A stretch of 64,000 nt of DNA from Arcticibacter pallidicorallinus (GTDB lineage Bacteria > Bacteroidota > Bacteroidia > Sphingobacteriales > Sphingobacteriaceae). Below the pieces are notes generated by a model. It was given only the letters and a program-made list of their open reading frames with translations, was not told where the DNA came from and made no database searches. The DNA lies in assembly GCF_003002875.1 (NCBI RefSeq), contig NZ_PVTH01000003.1:1-64000 (forward strand), read 5' to 3'. Made by a program: the position numbers and the translations under genes. Within the stretch, counting starts at the first letter, position 1; the number at the start of each line of letters is the position of its first letter. This document shows positions 39,850 through 49,695 of this stretch, piece by piece.

Positions 39850-39888
39850 AAGGACCGGAAAATAACCAATCGTTAATCTCCGGTCCTT
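39850..39888 (-). other. Intercistronic hairpin after atpE
   Basis: AAGGACCGGA and its exact complement TCCGGTCCTT form a 10-bp stem with a 19-nt loop in the atpE-atpF gap. On the minus strand the next bases are GTATTTTGC, a poor U-run. It may act as a leaky terminator or a 3' stabiliser that raises atpE expression, since c subunits are needed in many copies. Confidence 0.6.
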
Positions 39889-39905
39889 AGACCGAAGTCC
39901 CTTGT

Positions 39906-40139
<234 letters not shown>

Positions 40140-40156
40140 TTAAAAAAAGTTTCTAA

Positions 40157-41290
40157 TTAATGGTGATGCTCATCAACCGCCGTTCCAATGAAGAGGGCCG
40201 TTAGCATCGTAAAAATAAAGGCCTGTAAAAACGCTACCAGAAGCTCGAGTACGTTCATGAACAATACAAACGCAACCGATACAGGCGCTATAGCCAGGGA
40301 CTTGAAAATGAAAATAAGGGATATTAAACTCAAGATGATGATGTGACCGGCTGATATGTTGGCATAAAGACGGATCATCAATGCAAACGGCTTGGAAATA
40401 ACACCGATAAGCTCAACAGGAATCATAATCGGATACAACCACCATGGCACATCAGGTAGCAAAATATGCTTCCAGTAGTACTTGTTACCATTCAGATTCA
40501 CAACAAGCAAAACAATGAATGAAAGTACAAATGTCAGAAATATGTTCCCCGTTACATTCGCTCCTCCCGGAAATATCGGAATCAATCCTAACAAATTGTT
40601 GATCCAGATAAAGAAGAACATGGTCAACAACAAAGGCATGAATTTAGCGTACTTGTAGCCGATATTTGGAATAGCGATATCGTCTCTTACAAACATAATG
40701 AAAGGCTCGATAACAGACTGTAATCCCTTAGGTGCCTTACCTTGTCTTTTCTTATAAGAAGATGATACCGATGTGAAGATCAAAATAAGTACAATAACCG
40801 CGATCCAGAGAGATGCAATATTCTTTGTAATCGAGAAGTCGTATATCTTTGATGAAGCCTCTTTGTCAACGTTTCCTTGTGCGTCTACAACAAACAACTT
40901 ATCTTCAATAAGCTTATAAGTATAATGGGTTCCCTCGTAGGCATCCTCTCCATGGTGAAACTTTGCAGACGAAAAAGCCTCCACACCTTTATCCGTAATA
41001 ATAATAACCGGCAATGGTAGCGACGTGTGTCCCCACAAATGCCAATAATGTGAGTCAGCAATGTGCTCCATGATAGCCTTGGTAGGGTCAAACTTTTCTT
41101 CCCCATGACTGTTTTCTACATGCTCAACACCTGGGATGTGGCTATCGCTTTCGACGGTAGAACTTGCTGCAGAGTCACTGGTGTGATGCTGAGCTACTAA
41201 AGAGGGACTAATACTGAAGAGAGTGAAAAAAAAAGCGCAAACTACAAAGAGTCTAACTTTTCCTGAACTCAAAATACGCGTAGAGATCAT
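40157..41290 (-). CDS. atpB: ATP synthase Fo a subunit with long periplasmic N-terminal extension
   Basis: 377 residues, about 100 more than the E. coli subunit. A signal-peptide-like segment (FVVCAFFFTLFSISPSLVAQ) and a His- and acid-rich region of about 130 residues precede the first core helix (SLWIAVIVLILIFTSV). The essential stator Arg is in LMIRLYANISAGH. The C-terminus ends DEHHH. The extended N-terminus is, to my knowledge, usual in Bacteroidota, and its role is not known. Proton translocation occurs at its interface with the c ring. Confidence 0.97.
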   Translation of the reverse strand: MISTRILSSGKVRLFVVCAFFFTLFSISPSLVAQHHTSDSAASSTVESDSHIPGVEHVENSHGEEKFDPTKAIMEHIADSHYWHLWGHTSLPLPVIIITDKGVEAFSSAKFHHGEDAYEGTHYTYKLIEDKLFVVDAQGNVDKEASSKIYDFSITKNIASLWIAVIVLILIFTSVSSSYKKRQGKAPKGLQSVIEPFIMFVRDDIAIPNIGYKYAKFMPLLLTMFFFIWINNLLGLIPIFPGGANVTGNIFLTFVLSFIVLLVVNLNGNKYYWKHILLPDVPWWLYPIMIPVELIGVISKPFALMIRLYANISAGHIIILSLISLIFIFKSLAIAPVSVAFVLFMNVLELLVAFLQAFIFTMLTALFIGTAVDEHHH

Positions 41291-41310
41291 CTAATTGGAG
41301 ATTTTACTAT

Positions 41311-41685
41311 TTATTTTGGTGGGCGCAAGTTAAGTAACAATGATTTAACTTCAAAGGCAGTAAATAAGAAATATAAAGAAAAAAACTCCAGGGCGAAGAA
41401 TGTACCGTTTACCCGGTGTTTTTGAAGGTAAATGACCACAAATAATAAACTGACTATCAGTTTAATAAATATAGCGGCCATAAGTACATAAACAGACAAT
41501 TCACCTCCCGTTTTGATTCCGGCGTACGAAGCTATATATGCTACTATTGTAAGGCCGGCGAGGAAGCCGAAGATCAACCAGAATTGAGGTACAAGAAGAG
41601 AGTAATACGCATCTAACGCCAATGCAAGAACCGATGCGGCGATAAGTACTCCGCAGAACTGAAATAGAAATTTTTTAATGCTCAA
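41311..41685 (-). CDS. Small membrane protein of the ATP synthase operon
   Basis: 124 residues with four hydrophobic segments (FQFCGVLIAASVLALAL, FWLIFGFLAGLTIVAYI, YVLMAAIFIKLIVSLLFVVIY, FFALEFFSLYFLFTAF). I prefer TTG at 41685, whose bases overlap the previous gene's TGA (TTGA), a typical coupled arrangement. An ATG at 41733 would overlap by 52 nt and add 16 polar residues. The position before atpB fits an AtpI-like assembly or Mg2+ role, but the family is not certain. Confidence 0.78.
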   Translation of the reverse strand: MSIKKFLFQFCGVLIAASVLALALDAYYSLLVPQFWLIFGFLAGLTIVAYIASYAGIKTGGELSVYVLMAAIFIKLIVSLLFVVIYLQKHRVNGTFFALEFFSLYFLFTAFEVKSLLLNLRPPK

Positions 41686-41957
41686 TTTTTGTTTTTGTTT
41701 ACTGATCGTATGACCAAATACATGGAAGCACATACCCCGACAAGACTAAGAAATGCTGTAAATATAGGCGTACCACTGTCGCGGCCCTCATCAATCTGGT
41801 AGCCGATGAACGCAAATATCCCAATTACCGCAATCATTTGAAACCCCATACCCGAATAGTAGGCATAACTGTTCAATGCTCTTTTACCTTTGTCTTTATC
41901 TTCTTTTTCGTCCGATGGCTTCAACTTGGATCTTTTAGGTTGTCGACTAGGGATCAA
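41682..41957 (-). CDS. AtpZ/AtpI-like ATP synthase accessory protein
   Basis: 91 residues. A Lys/Asp-rich N-terminal tail is followed by two membrane helices of the AtpZ pattern (YYSGMGFQMIAVIGIFAFIGYQID, then TPIFTAFLSLVGVCASMYLVIR). The apparent start is TTG at 41957; no ATG is available before the first helix. AtpI/AtpZ proteins assist c-ring assembly or ion supply. It is the first gene of the minus-strand atp operon, and porW/sprE diverges from it 118 nt away. Confidence 0.8.
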   Translation of the reverse strand: MIPSRQPKRSKLKPSDEKEDKDKGKRALNSYAYYSGMGFQMIAVIGIFAFIGYQIDEGRDSGTPIFTAFLSLVGVCASMYLVIRSVNKNKN

Positions 41958-42075
41958 AATTAGTAAATCATTTTCCTATTATCGTCGTAATCTCTTTTGT
42001 TTTTATTGCCTCACCACAATCTGATTCTGGATAAAATATTGTAAAATTGCTCCTTACGCAAAATGATATCTCCAA

Positions 42076-44724
42076 TTGGATAATCGCCGTTCCTCTCTGC
42101 TTTCTTGTTTGCTCTCCTTCCTGATGCTGATGGCTGCGGGGTGTGCTTCCAGCCAAAATCCGACTTTGCAAAATGTAACGGCCCGGTTTAATATCCTATA
42201 TAATGCTGAAAGGTTGCTGGATGATTACTTAAAAAGGGAAGATGTCTTTATTGCGGACGATTACACCGAACTTTTACCGGTTTTTAGGAAGCTAAGAAAC
42301 GATACAGACACTCAGCTTCTGGACTCTGTAATTTTTAAGGCCAATAAAATTATCAATAGTAAAGCGCAGAGCGATTTCCTGAACGATGCATACTTCCTGA
42401 TTGCCGAAGCTAATTTTCTAAAAGGCAACTTTTTCGATGCTGCGGAATTTTACACCTATGTCTACGCTAATTTTCCCGGCGAACAGGACTTAGCCCAGCG
42501 CGCGAGGATCAACAAAGCGCGGGCCCTGCTGTCCCTGAACAACGTTCGGGGAGCGACCGCAATGCTAGACACTGCACTGAAGTATGACAGGATATCTGAA
42601 AATACTAAGGCCGATCTTTTTGCATTAAAAACGCAGATCCTAATTTCACAAAACAGATTCGAGGAGGCCGAACTGAGCCTCAGCCAAACGCTTTCTGCCA
42701 GACCTCCGAGGTCAGGCAAACAACGATGGACCTTTCTACTGGCTCAGTTGCATGATAAGAACAATAAGAAAAGTCTGGCTTTACGCAACTATAAAAAGCT
42801 CAAAAAAAACATCGCACCTTCAGTACTGAACTTCTACGCAGATGTAAAGCAGTCGGCCATACATAATGAAATCTATCAAAGGGATGTTGATGTCATTACT
42901 CAATTGAAAACACTTTTAGAGAATGACCTGTACGTAGATTTTAAAGACCGCATACTTTACATGATAGGAAAAGTGCAGGAACAGAGGCATCTGACAACAG
43001 ACGCCTTGATAAGCTATAAAAACTCGGTAAGGGCAAGCCTGCCAAATAGCGATCAGAAAGGTCTTGCCTACAACTCCCTGGCCGATATCTATTTCACAAG
43101 CGGACTTTATAAACCCGCACTTTCATACTACGATAGCAGTCTGGCTTCTCTTCCCCCTTCCCATCCCCGATATGCAGACATCAACAAAAAAGGGGAAAGT
43201 CTCCGTCATCTTGCGGACAAATTCGAAGCGGTAAATTTTGAAGAAGCTCTTCAAAGAATTGCGGAACTGCCTGAAGATGGGCGGCAACAAGCAATTACAG
43301 AGCTAATCCGGAAAAGAAATGAGGAAGAAGCGGAACATCTGACTTCGAGTATATTGCTGGAAAGAGACACAGAGCCCGGGCAGACCGACTTCTTCTATTT
43401 CAACAATCCAAGAGCGCTAAGACAGGGAGCTCTTGAGTTCAGGGAGAAGTGGGGAAGCAAACTTCTGAAGGACGGCTGGCGGTACGAGATCTCCGGAACC
43501 TCAACATCAGAACTCATACCATTACCTGCAAACGCTGCGCAAGGAAATGAAGCTACTGCTACCCATCCAGAAACTACTCGAAGATTTGAAGATTACTTGA
43601 ATAATCTTCCACTCAGCCCAGATGCGATCAAAGCATCAAACGAACGAATCGCAGCCTCTGTATACGAAATCGGAGTATTTTATCTTAACAAACTGCATGA
43701 TGATTATCAGGCCTCTGCCAGCTTTGAAAAGTTGGCGGGTCGTTTTTCAGAAACGAGTTACGCTCTTCCCGCATATTATCGCTTGTACTTAATGAAACGT
43801 AAAACCGACTCCGCATCGGCCAGGAGATACGAACAAATCATTCTTACAAAGTATCCGGAATCTGAAATTGCCAGCACAATCCGGTATGCTTCGTCTCCAC
43901 TTAAAGATAATTCCCCGGATGCAGCTTACACGAATATCTACAACCTTTTCGCCAACAAACAGTTCGAAGAGGTTATTAAGCAGGTTGAAGAAGAACGTAA
44001 AACCAAAGAATCAGATATTTTCGCCCCACAACTCGACTACTTCTACACCATCTCCATGGGGCATAATCAAAACCCGCGCGCATTCGAAGATTCCCTTTTG
44101 TCGTTTACCTCCAAATATTCCCAGGACTCACTTGTAACACCACTCGTTCGACAGCATATCGAATATATTAGATTAAACAGAGAATCTTTTTCGCAAAGAT
44201 CAGTTGCCCTGTTAGTCGATGAAGAGAGCGCATCCGGACACAGCCCTACAGAACTTTCCATTGACCAGACACTCCCTGAAACCAGGAAAATCGACCCGCT
44301 GCCCCAGACACCCGATATGCATGCCGATGTTCAACATGCTACTCCATCGCCGGAAGCTGCTATAGCCCCCCGTACACCTATACCGCATTATTTCGTGATA
44401 AACATCCTCAGCGCAACAGCAAATCTAAGCCCATCACGGTTTGCAATAGGGCAATTCAACCGTTCCAGATACCCGGGAGTTGCAATAAAACATCAATTAA
44501 AAGTGGTGAATAAAGAAAATCAACTGATATTTGTAGGTCCCTTCCAGGATAAGGAAGAAGCCGTGTCATATGAAGCCCGAATTCTTCCTATGATGAAAGA
44601 AATAATGAAGATACCTGCGGAGAGGTATAACACCTTTATTATTTCCGGGGAGGGGCTCGGTCAATTGAATACGCGTGAGCAAATTCAATCGCACATAGAA
44701 CATACTACTAAGAATATTAAGTAA
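42076..44724 (+). CDS. porW/sprE: T9SS periplasmic lipoprotein PorW/SprE family (TPR protein)
   Basis: 882 residues, similar in size to Flavobacterium SprE. The start is TTG at 42076 (in-frame stop at 42064); it yields a lipoprotein signal MDNRRSSLLSCLLSFLMLMAAGC (Cys23). The opening NVTARFNILYNAERLLDDYL, multiple TPR-like helical pairs through the middle and a C-terminal HYFVINIL...QLIFVGPFQDKEEA domain fit the PorW/SprE family. These proteins are needed for T9SS secretion and gliding, linking the outer-membrane translocon to the periplasmic rings. It overlaps no gene and PBP1A begins 4 nt after its stop. Confidence 0.82.
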   Translation: MDNRRSSLLSCLLSFLMLMAAGCASSQNPTLQNVTARFNILYNAERLLDDYLKREDVFIADDYTELLPVFRKLRNDTDTQLLDSVIFKANKIINSKAQSDFLNDAYFLIAEANFLKGNFFDAAEFYTYVYANFPGEQDLAQRARINKARALLSLNNVRGATAMLDTALKYDRISENTKADLFALKTQILISQNRFEEAELSLSQTLSARPPRSGKQRWTFLLAQLHDKNNKKSLALRNYKKLKKNIAPSVLNFYADVKQSAIHNEIYQRDVDVITQLKTLLENDLYVDFKDRILYMIGKVQEQRHLTTDALISYKNSVRASLPNSDQKGLAYNSLADIYFTSGLYKPALSYYDSSLASLPPSHPRYADINKKGESLRHLADKFEAVNFEEALQRIAELPEDGRQQAITELIRKRNEEEAEHLTSSILLERDTEPGQTDFFYFNNPRALRQGALEFREKWGSKLLKDGWRYEISGTSTSELIPLPANAAQGNEATATHPETTRRFEDYLNNLPLSPDAIKASNERIAASVYEIGVFYLNKLHDDYQASASFEKLAGRFSETSYALPAYYRLYLMKRKTDSASARRYEQIILTKYPESEIASTIRYASSPLKDNSPDAAYTNIYNLFANKQFEEVIKQVEEERKTKESDIFAPQLDYFYTISMGHNQNPRAFEDSLLSFTSKYSQDSLVTPLVRQHIEYIRLNRESFSQRSVALLVDEESASGHSPTELSIDQTLPETRKIDPLPQTPDMHADVQHATPSPEAAIAPRTPIPHYFVINILSATANLSPSRFAIGQFNRSRYPGVAIKHQLKVVNKENQLIFVGPFQDKEEAVSYEARILPMMKEIMKIPAERYNTFIISGEGLGQLNTREQIQSHIEHTTKNIK

Positions 44725-44728
44725 TCAT

Positions 44729-46987
44729 ATGCCACAAAAAAAGACTTCACTTACAAAGCAGGAGATCACTAAATACACCATAACATTCTGGAAAATAGTC
44801 ATCGGTGCTATCGCCTTCGGCATCATCCTTATATTTAGTATCGGCCTCGGGCTTTTTGGCAAACTACCATCTTTCAGAGATCTTGAAAATCCGAAGAGCA
44901 ACCTCTCATCAGACGTCATCTCGGATGACGGAGTCGTCCTCGGCTCCTACTTTGTTCAAAACCGGTCGAACGTCCGTTATGACGAGATCTCTCCAAACGT
45001 CATTAACGCCCTTATTGCAACAGAGGATATCCGCTTTTACAGCCACTCCGGTATAGACTTCAAACGAATCTTCACCATTGTTTTTTACAACCTGATGGGA
45101 AATAAGCAAGGTGCGAGTACGATCACTCAGCAGCTGGCGAAAAACCTTTTTCCGCGCGAGGGTGTCAACGGATTCTTCAGCATTGTAATTGTCAAATTTA
45201 AAGAGTGGATCATCGCATTAAAGCTCGAAAGAAATTATACCAAAGAAGAGATCATCACCATGTATCTAAACACGGTCGACTTTGGATCTTACAACAGTTT
45301 CGGCATTAAATCTGCTGCTCAGACTTATTTCAACACGACTCCCGACAAGTTAAATCCTGAGCAGGCTGCTGTATTGATCGGTATGCTGAAAGGTCCCTCA
45401 TGGTATAACCCTGTACGTAACCCGGAGCGGTCTCTTGCCAGAAGAAATACGGTTCTTGAAAACATGGGAAAGGCAGGATATCTCTCAGACCCTGAAACAG
45501 AAGAATTGAAACAAAAGCCCCTTGTTCTGTCTTTCAAGGCTACCCATCACTTTGATGGATATGCAGCCTACTTCAGGGCGGTGCTAAAAAAAGAAATACA
45601 AAAAATCTTTGAAGATCAAGAGATCGTAAAAGCCGATGGCACACCCTATGATCTGGATCGCGACGGATTGAAAATCTACACAACAATCAACGCCAGAATG
45701 CAGAAGTACGCCGAGCAGGCTCAGCGGGAATATATGAAGACTCTCCAGACTGACTTCAACAGGGAATGGAAGAATCGCAACCCGTTTATGGGCGAGGCTG
45801 CTAAACTGCTTAAAATCGGCATGATGAGGTCTGACCGCTACCGCCAGCTTAAAGACGAAGGCATCTCTGAAGAGGAAATAACGAAGAACTTCAACACACC
45901 CGTAAAGATGTCCATTTTCTCCTGGAATGGCGAGGTAGAAAAAACCATGACCCCAATGGACTCCATCAAATATTACAAGCTGCTGCTCCGCAATTCCATG
46001 ATGTCCATGGAACCGCATACCGGATTTGTCCGCGCATGGGTAGGAGGAATAAGCTTTGAGCATTTCAAGTACGATCAGGTAAAAACGGGTGCGCGCCAGG
46101 TCGGTTCTACTGCAAAACCTTTTACCTACGCTGTCGCTATAGAGAATCAGGGATATTCTCCTTGCTATATGGCCCCCAATGAGCCGGTAGAAATTGAAGG
46201 ATACAGACCCCGAGCTTATAAACCAATACCCGGCTATATTTCATTAAAAACTGCGTTGGCATACTCTCAGAACTATGTTACCGTATTCCTGATGAAGCAA
46301 GTCGGCGCTACAGCAGTCTCCACGCTGATAAAAAAGATGGGTATTACCACCGACGTACCTGCCTATCCCTCCATTTCCCTGGGAAGCTTCGAGGCCTCTG
46401 TGTACGACATGGTAGGTGCTTATTCAGCGTTTGCCAACCAGGGCATCTGGACAGAGCCTACCTACCTGACCCGCATTGAAGATAAGAACGGAAATGTCCT
46501 GTATGAAAGAAAGGCGAGAGTTGTGGTTGCCCTAAACCCGCAGACGGCATACGCTATTACAGATATGCTGAAAGAAGTCGTAGATAGAGGTACAGGCCGA
46601 CGTCTGAGAACGAGATATAACCTGACAAATCCAATCGGCGGTAAGACCGGAACCACGCAGAACAATTCTGATGGATGGTTTATCGGCATCACCCCTCAGC
46701 TGGTAACCGGGGTGTGGACAGGAGCTGAAGACAGAGCTATCCACTTTGCCAACACCAGCCAGGGCGGGGGAGCAAACTCAGCCTTGCCAATCTTTGGCTT
46801 GTATATGAAAAAAGTGTATGCAGATCCGACGCTGAAATATACCAAAGGAGATTTCGAACCTCCAAAAGGGGGAAGTACCATAACCTTGAACTGTGATGCT
46901 TATACAAAAAAGCCAAGTAGCGACTCTACAACAACGACCGCACCTGCTGTTGAACCTGTAGTTCCCGTCACTGAGCCGGCTCCATAA
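44729..46987 (+). CDS. Penicillin-binding protein 1A (bifunctional transglycosylase/transpeptidase)
   Basis: 752 residues. One N-terminal membrane helix at about 20-43. The GT51 glycosyltransferase domain has catalytic Glu99 in ATEDIRFYSH and the GASTITQQLAKNL motif. The transpeptidase domain has the active Ser460 in GSTAK, SQN in AYSQNYVTV and KTGTT in GGKTGTTQNN. The C-terminus is Thr/Pro-rich. It polymerises and cross-links peptidoglycan. It starts 4 nt after the porW/sprE stop, so co-transcription is likely. Confidence 0.95.
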   Translation: MPQKKTSLTKQEITKYTITFWKIVIGAIAFGIILIFSIGLGLFGKLPSFRDLENPKSNLSSDVISDDGVVLGSYFVQNRSNVRYDEISPNVINALIATEDIRFYSHSGIDFKRIFTIVFYNLMGNKQGASTITQQLAKNLFPREGVNGFFSIVIVKFKEWIIALKLERNYTKEEIITMYLNTVDFGSYNSFGIKSAAQTYFNTTPDKLNPEQAAVLIGMLKGPSWYNPVRNPERSLARRNTVLENMGKAGYLSDPETEELKQKPLVLSFKATHHFDGYAAYFRAVLKKEIQKIFEDQEIVKADGTPYDLDRDGLKIYTTINARMQKYAEQAQREYMKTLQTDFNREWKNRNPFMGEAAKLLKIGMMRSDRYRQLKDEGISEEEITKNFNTPVKMSIFSWNGEVEKTMTPMDSIKYYKLLLRNSMMSMEPHTGFVRAWVGGISFEHFKYDQVKTGARQVGSTAKPFTYAVAIENQGYSPCYMAPNEPVEIEGYRPRAYKPIPGYISLKTALAYSQNYVTVFLMKQVGATAVSTLIKKMGITTDVPAYPSISLGSFEASVYDMVGAYSAFANQGIWTEPTYLTRIEDKNGNVLYERKARVVVALNPQTAYAITDMLKEVVDRGTGRRLRTRYNLTNPIGGKTGTTQNNSDGWFIGITPQLVTGVWTGAEDRAIHFANTSQGGGANSALPIFGLYMKKVYADPTLKYTKGDFEPPKGGSTITLNCDAYTKKPSSDSTTTTAPAVEPVVPVTEPAP

Positions 46988-46998
46988 AGTGCTAAAGA

Positions 46999-48825
46999 AT
47001 GAAGTTTGATTATCGTGAGGCGCTGAAGAAGATCCCGTCCAAACCGGGTGTCTACCAGTATTGGGATGCCGCAGGCGAATTGATCTATATAGGGAAAGCA
47101 AAAAACCTGAAAAACAGGGTTAGCTCTTACTTTAATAAGGATAATTATCGCATCAATTCCAAAACCAGAGTATTGGTCAGCAAGATTGCCGATATCACCT
47201 TTACGATCGTTGATACGGAAATAGATGCCTGGCTGCTAGAAAACAGCCTGATAAAGAAACATCAGCCAAGGTACAATGTCCTCCTTAAAGACGACAAAAC
47301 CTATCCCTGGATCGTTGTCAAGAATGAACCGTTTCCTAGAATTTACTGGACAAGGCGTATTATTAAGGATGGTTCCAAATATTTTGGGCCTTATGCTTCG
47401 ATCAGCATGATGCATACCATCCTTGATCTCATCAAAGAAATCTATCCATTAAGAACCTGCAATCTGCCTCTAAACCAGCCAAACATCGCTGCAGGCAAAT
47501 TTAAAGTTTGCCTCGAATACCAGATCGGTAATTGCAAGGGACCTTGCCAAGCTTACCAATCAGAGGAAGACTACAACCAAAGTATCGATAGCATACGCGA
47601 CATCCTGAATGGAAAAATTGGCCAGGTAGTGCGAAGCTTGAAGTCTCAACTGGAAACTGCTTCCATGGACTTGAACTTTGAACTTGCTCATAAGCTTAAA
47701 CGCCAGTACGATCTCCTGGAGAAATACCAGAGCAAATCCACGATCGTCAACTCTTCCATATCTGATGTCGATGTGTTTAGCATCGCCTCAGATGAAAAGC
47801 TCGCGTTCGTCAATTATCTAAAGGTGATGAATGGAACGGTCATCCAGACTCAGACTCTTGAACTTAAGAAGAGACTTGACGAAACGGATGAAGATCTGTT
47901 GAGTATTGCAATCTCTGAATTCCGGACCCGCTTCAATAGTACCTCCAGGGAAATCATTGTGCCATTTGAATTGGAGCTGGATGACCCTGCCCTGAAATTC
48001 ACGGTGCCTAAACTTGGCGAAAAAAGAAAATTACTTGATCTCTCGCAAAAGAATGTCAGCTTTTTCAAACGTGACAAGATAGATCAGTATGAAAAGCTCA
48101 ATCCGGAGGTACGAACGGAAAGATTGCTCAACCAGATGATGAAAGATCTTCGTCTGAATCAGCTACCACGACATATTGAGTGCTTCGACAACTCCAACTT
48201 TCAGGGAAAATATCCAGTATCGGCTATAGTAGTATTCAAGGATGCCAAGCCCTCAAAAAAGGACTACAGGCACTTCAATGTGAAAACTGTTGAAGGACCC
48301 AATGACTTTGCCACGATGGAGGAGGCCGTATACAGACGCTATAAAAGAATGCTGGACGAAGAAACGCCTCTTCCGCAGCTCGTAATCATCGATGGCGGAA
48401 AAGGGCAGCTCTCTGCCGCTATGAAAAGCCTGAAGCTCCTTGGCATTGAAAAACAACTAACGGTAATTGGTATCGCAAAAAGACTGGAAGAATTATTCTA
48501 TCCCGGCGATCAGTATCCATTGTATCTGGACAAAAAATCGGAAACACTCCGAATCATTCAGCAACTTCGCGACGAAGCTCACCGCTTCGGCATTACCTTC
48601 CACAGATTAAAACGCGATAAGGGGACCTTGGTAACGGAACTGAGCAACATCCCTGGCATTGGTAAAACGAGCGCCGACAAGCTGCTTTTACACTTTAAAT
48701 CAGTAAAGAAAATCCGTGAAGCAACAAAGGAGGAAATCAGGTCGGTCTTGAACACAAAACAAACTGAATCCCTCCTTAGCTATTTTGCCGGAGACAAAAA
48801 TAAACCTGGTCCTGATCTAATATGA
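46999..48825 (+). CDS. uvrC: Excinuclease ABC subunit C
   Basis: 608 residues. The N-terminal GIY-YIG nuclease (KPGVYQYWD, LIYIGKAKNLKNRV) makes the 3' incision. A Cys cluster follows (TCNLPL, KVCLEYQIGNCKGPC; family members bind an Fe-S cluster here), then the UVR motif (LNFELAHKLKRQYD), the RNase H-like second nuclease (HIECFDNSNFQG, VIIDGGKGQLSAA) and C-terminal helix-hairpin-helix motifs (IPGIGKTSADKLL). It begins 11 nt after PBP1A. Its last 9 nt overlap the convergent gldN. Confidence 0.98.
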   Translation: MKFDYREALKKIPSKPGVYQYWDAAGELIYIGKAKNLKNRVSSYFNKDNYRINSKTRVLVSKIADITFTIVDTEIDAWLLENSLIKKHQPRYNVLLKDDKTYPWIVVKNEPFPRIYWTRRIIKDGSKYFGPYASISMMHTILDLIKEIYPLRTCNLPLNQPNIAAGKFKVCLEYQIGNCKGPCQAYQSEEDYNQSIDSIRDILNGKIGQVVRSLKSQLETASMDLNFELAHKLKRQYDLLEKYQSKSTIVNSSISDVDVFSIASDEKLAFVNYLKVMNGTVIQTQTLELKKRLDETDEDLLSIAISEFRTRFNSTSREIIVPFELELDDPALKFTVPKLGEKRKLLDLSQKNVSFFKRDKIDQYEKLNPEVRTERLLNQMMKDLRLNQLPRHIECFDNSNFQGKYPVSAIVVFKDAKPSKKDYRHFNVKTVEGPNDFATMEEAVYRRYKRMLDEETPLPQLVIIDGGKGQLSAAMKSLKLLGIEKQLTVIGIAKRLEELFYPGDQYPLYLDKKSETLRIIQQLRDEAHRFGITFHRLKRDKGTLVTELSNIPGIGKTSADKLLLHFKSVKKIREATKEEIRSVLNTKQTESLLSYFAGDKNKPGPDLI

Positions 48826-49689
48826 CCAAAGGTCATGCTCATAGTCCATAAGCTCTTTCTTGACACGCTCAGACTCGTAAAGACGGTCAATACCTGATGC
48901 ATAGTCCTTAATTCGTAAATCGTCAGGATTCGACTCCTTCACGATATAGCTTGAAAACAGACGCTTCATAAATATATCGTCGTAGCTAAGTCCCGTCGCG
49001 TCGTTGTTTCGTGTGCTCACTGCTTTGGTTACAAAAATATGGCGGGCCTCAGGAAAATAGATCCAAAACGCTGGCTGCTCACCAAGATCCTGACCTGCTG
49101 CCTTTATCTTCACCATAGGAGCGATACCAATGATGCGGGGTTCGAAGACCGATCGTTGCTTATCAAATATCCAGTCTTCCTTAATCTGAAATTTCGTTAC
49201 GCTGTCCGGATTAAATTCGCCGCTTTCCATGTGCGAACCAATTTCTTCACCCATATCGTTGAATTCAGGAACTACTACGCTATCGGCAAACTTTGCCATC
49301 GCCTGGCCCGGAGGCAGGATCGTACCAAAAGAGTCTCCGTTAGGATCTGATTTCGTACTTACCGCATCATAAGCAGTCAATTCACCTGCCTGCACAGCCT
49401 CCATGATCACATCAATCAGCCGCGATTTAGGTGAAGCATAGATGTGATTCATTTTCTCACGCAGATCGATCTCCCTCCAAACACGTTTGGAAAACATCAC
49501 ATCAACATCCCTGACATTCGCATATGGGGTCACCCGGGCGCTTTCAATGTTCGCCTGCTTGAAGTAACCATCCACCGGTCTTTCCACTTCAACTGCCTGG
49601 GGAGTCTGTGAATTGTTTAAATTGGGACTCTGTGCGCTTGCTGCAGCAGCAAGCAAAGAGAACATTCCAATCATGCATAAGCTTCTCAT
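48817..49689 (-). CDS. gldN: Type IX secretion / gliding protein GldN (PorN)
   Basis: 290 residues with a signal peptide (MRSLCMIGMFSLLAAAASAQ). Conserved family blocks: DVMFSKRVWREIDLREKMNH, YDAVSTKSD, KFQIKEDWIFDKQRS, RIIGIAPM and AFWIYFPEAR. GldN/PorN forms, with lipoprotein GldK/PorK, the large periplasmic ring that faces the outer membrane. It is last in gldK-L-M-N and starts 6 nt after gldM. It converges with uvrC with a 9-bp overlap. Confidence 0.96.
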   Translation of the reverse strand: MRSLCMIGMFSLLAAAASAQSPNLNNSQTPQAVEVERPVDGYFKQANIESARVTPYANVRDVDVMFSKRVWREIDLREKMNHIYASPKSRLIDVIMEAVQAGELTAYDAVSTKSDPNGDSFGTILPPGQAMAKFADSVVVPEFNDMGEEIGSHMESGEFNPDSVTKFQIKEDWIFDKQRSVFEPRIIGIAPMVKIKAAGQDLGEQPAFWIYFPEARHIFVTKAVSTRNNDATGLSYDDIFMKRLFSSYIVKESNPDDLRIKDYASGIDRLYESERVKKELMDYEHDLWSY

Positions 49690-49695
49690 CTCAAT

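Noticed and set aside
41965-42075. Promoter for porW/sprE with TAAAATTG
   Set aside because: Only a partial match and no -33 element at the right distance; not strong enough to list.
45584-46063. 159-codon minus-strand frame inside PBP1A
   Set aside because: Shadow of a well-supported gene; composition is not protein-like.
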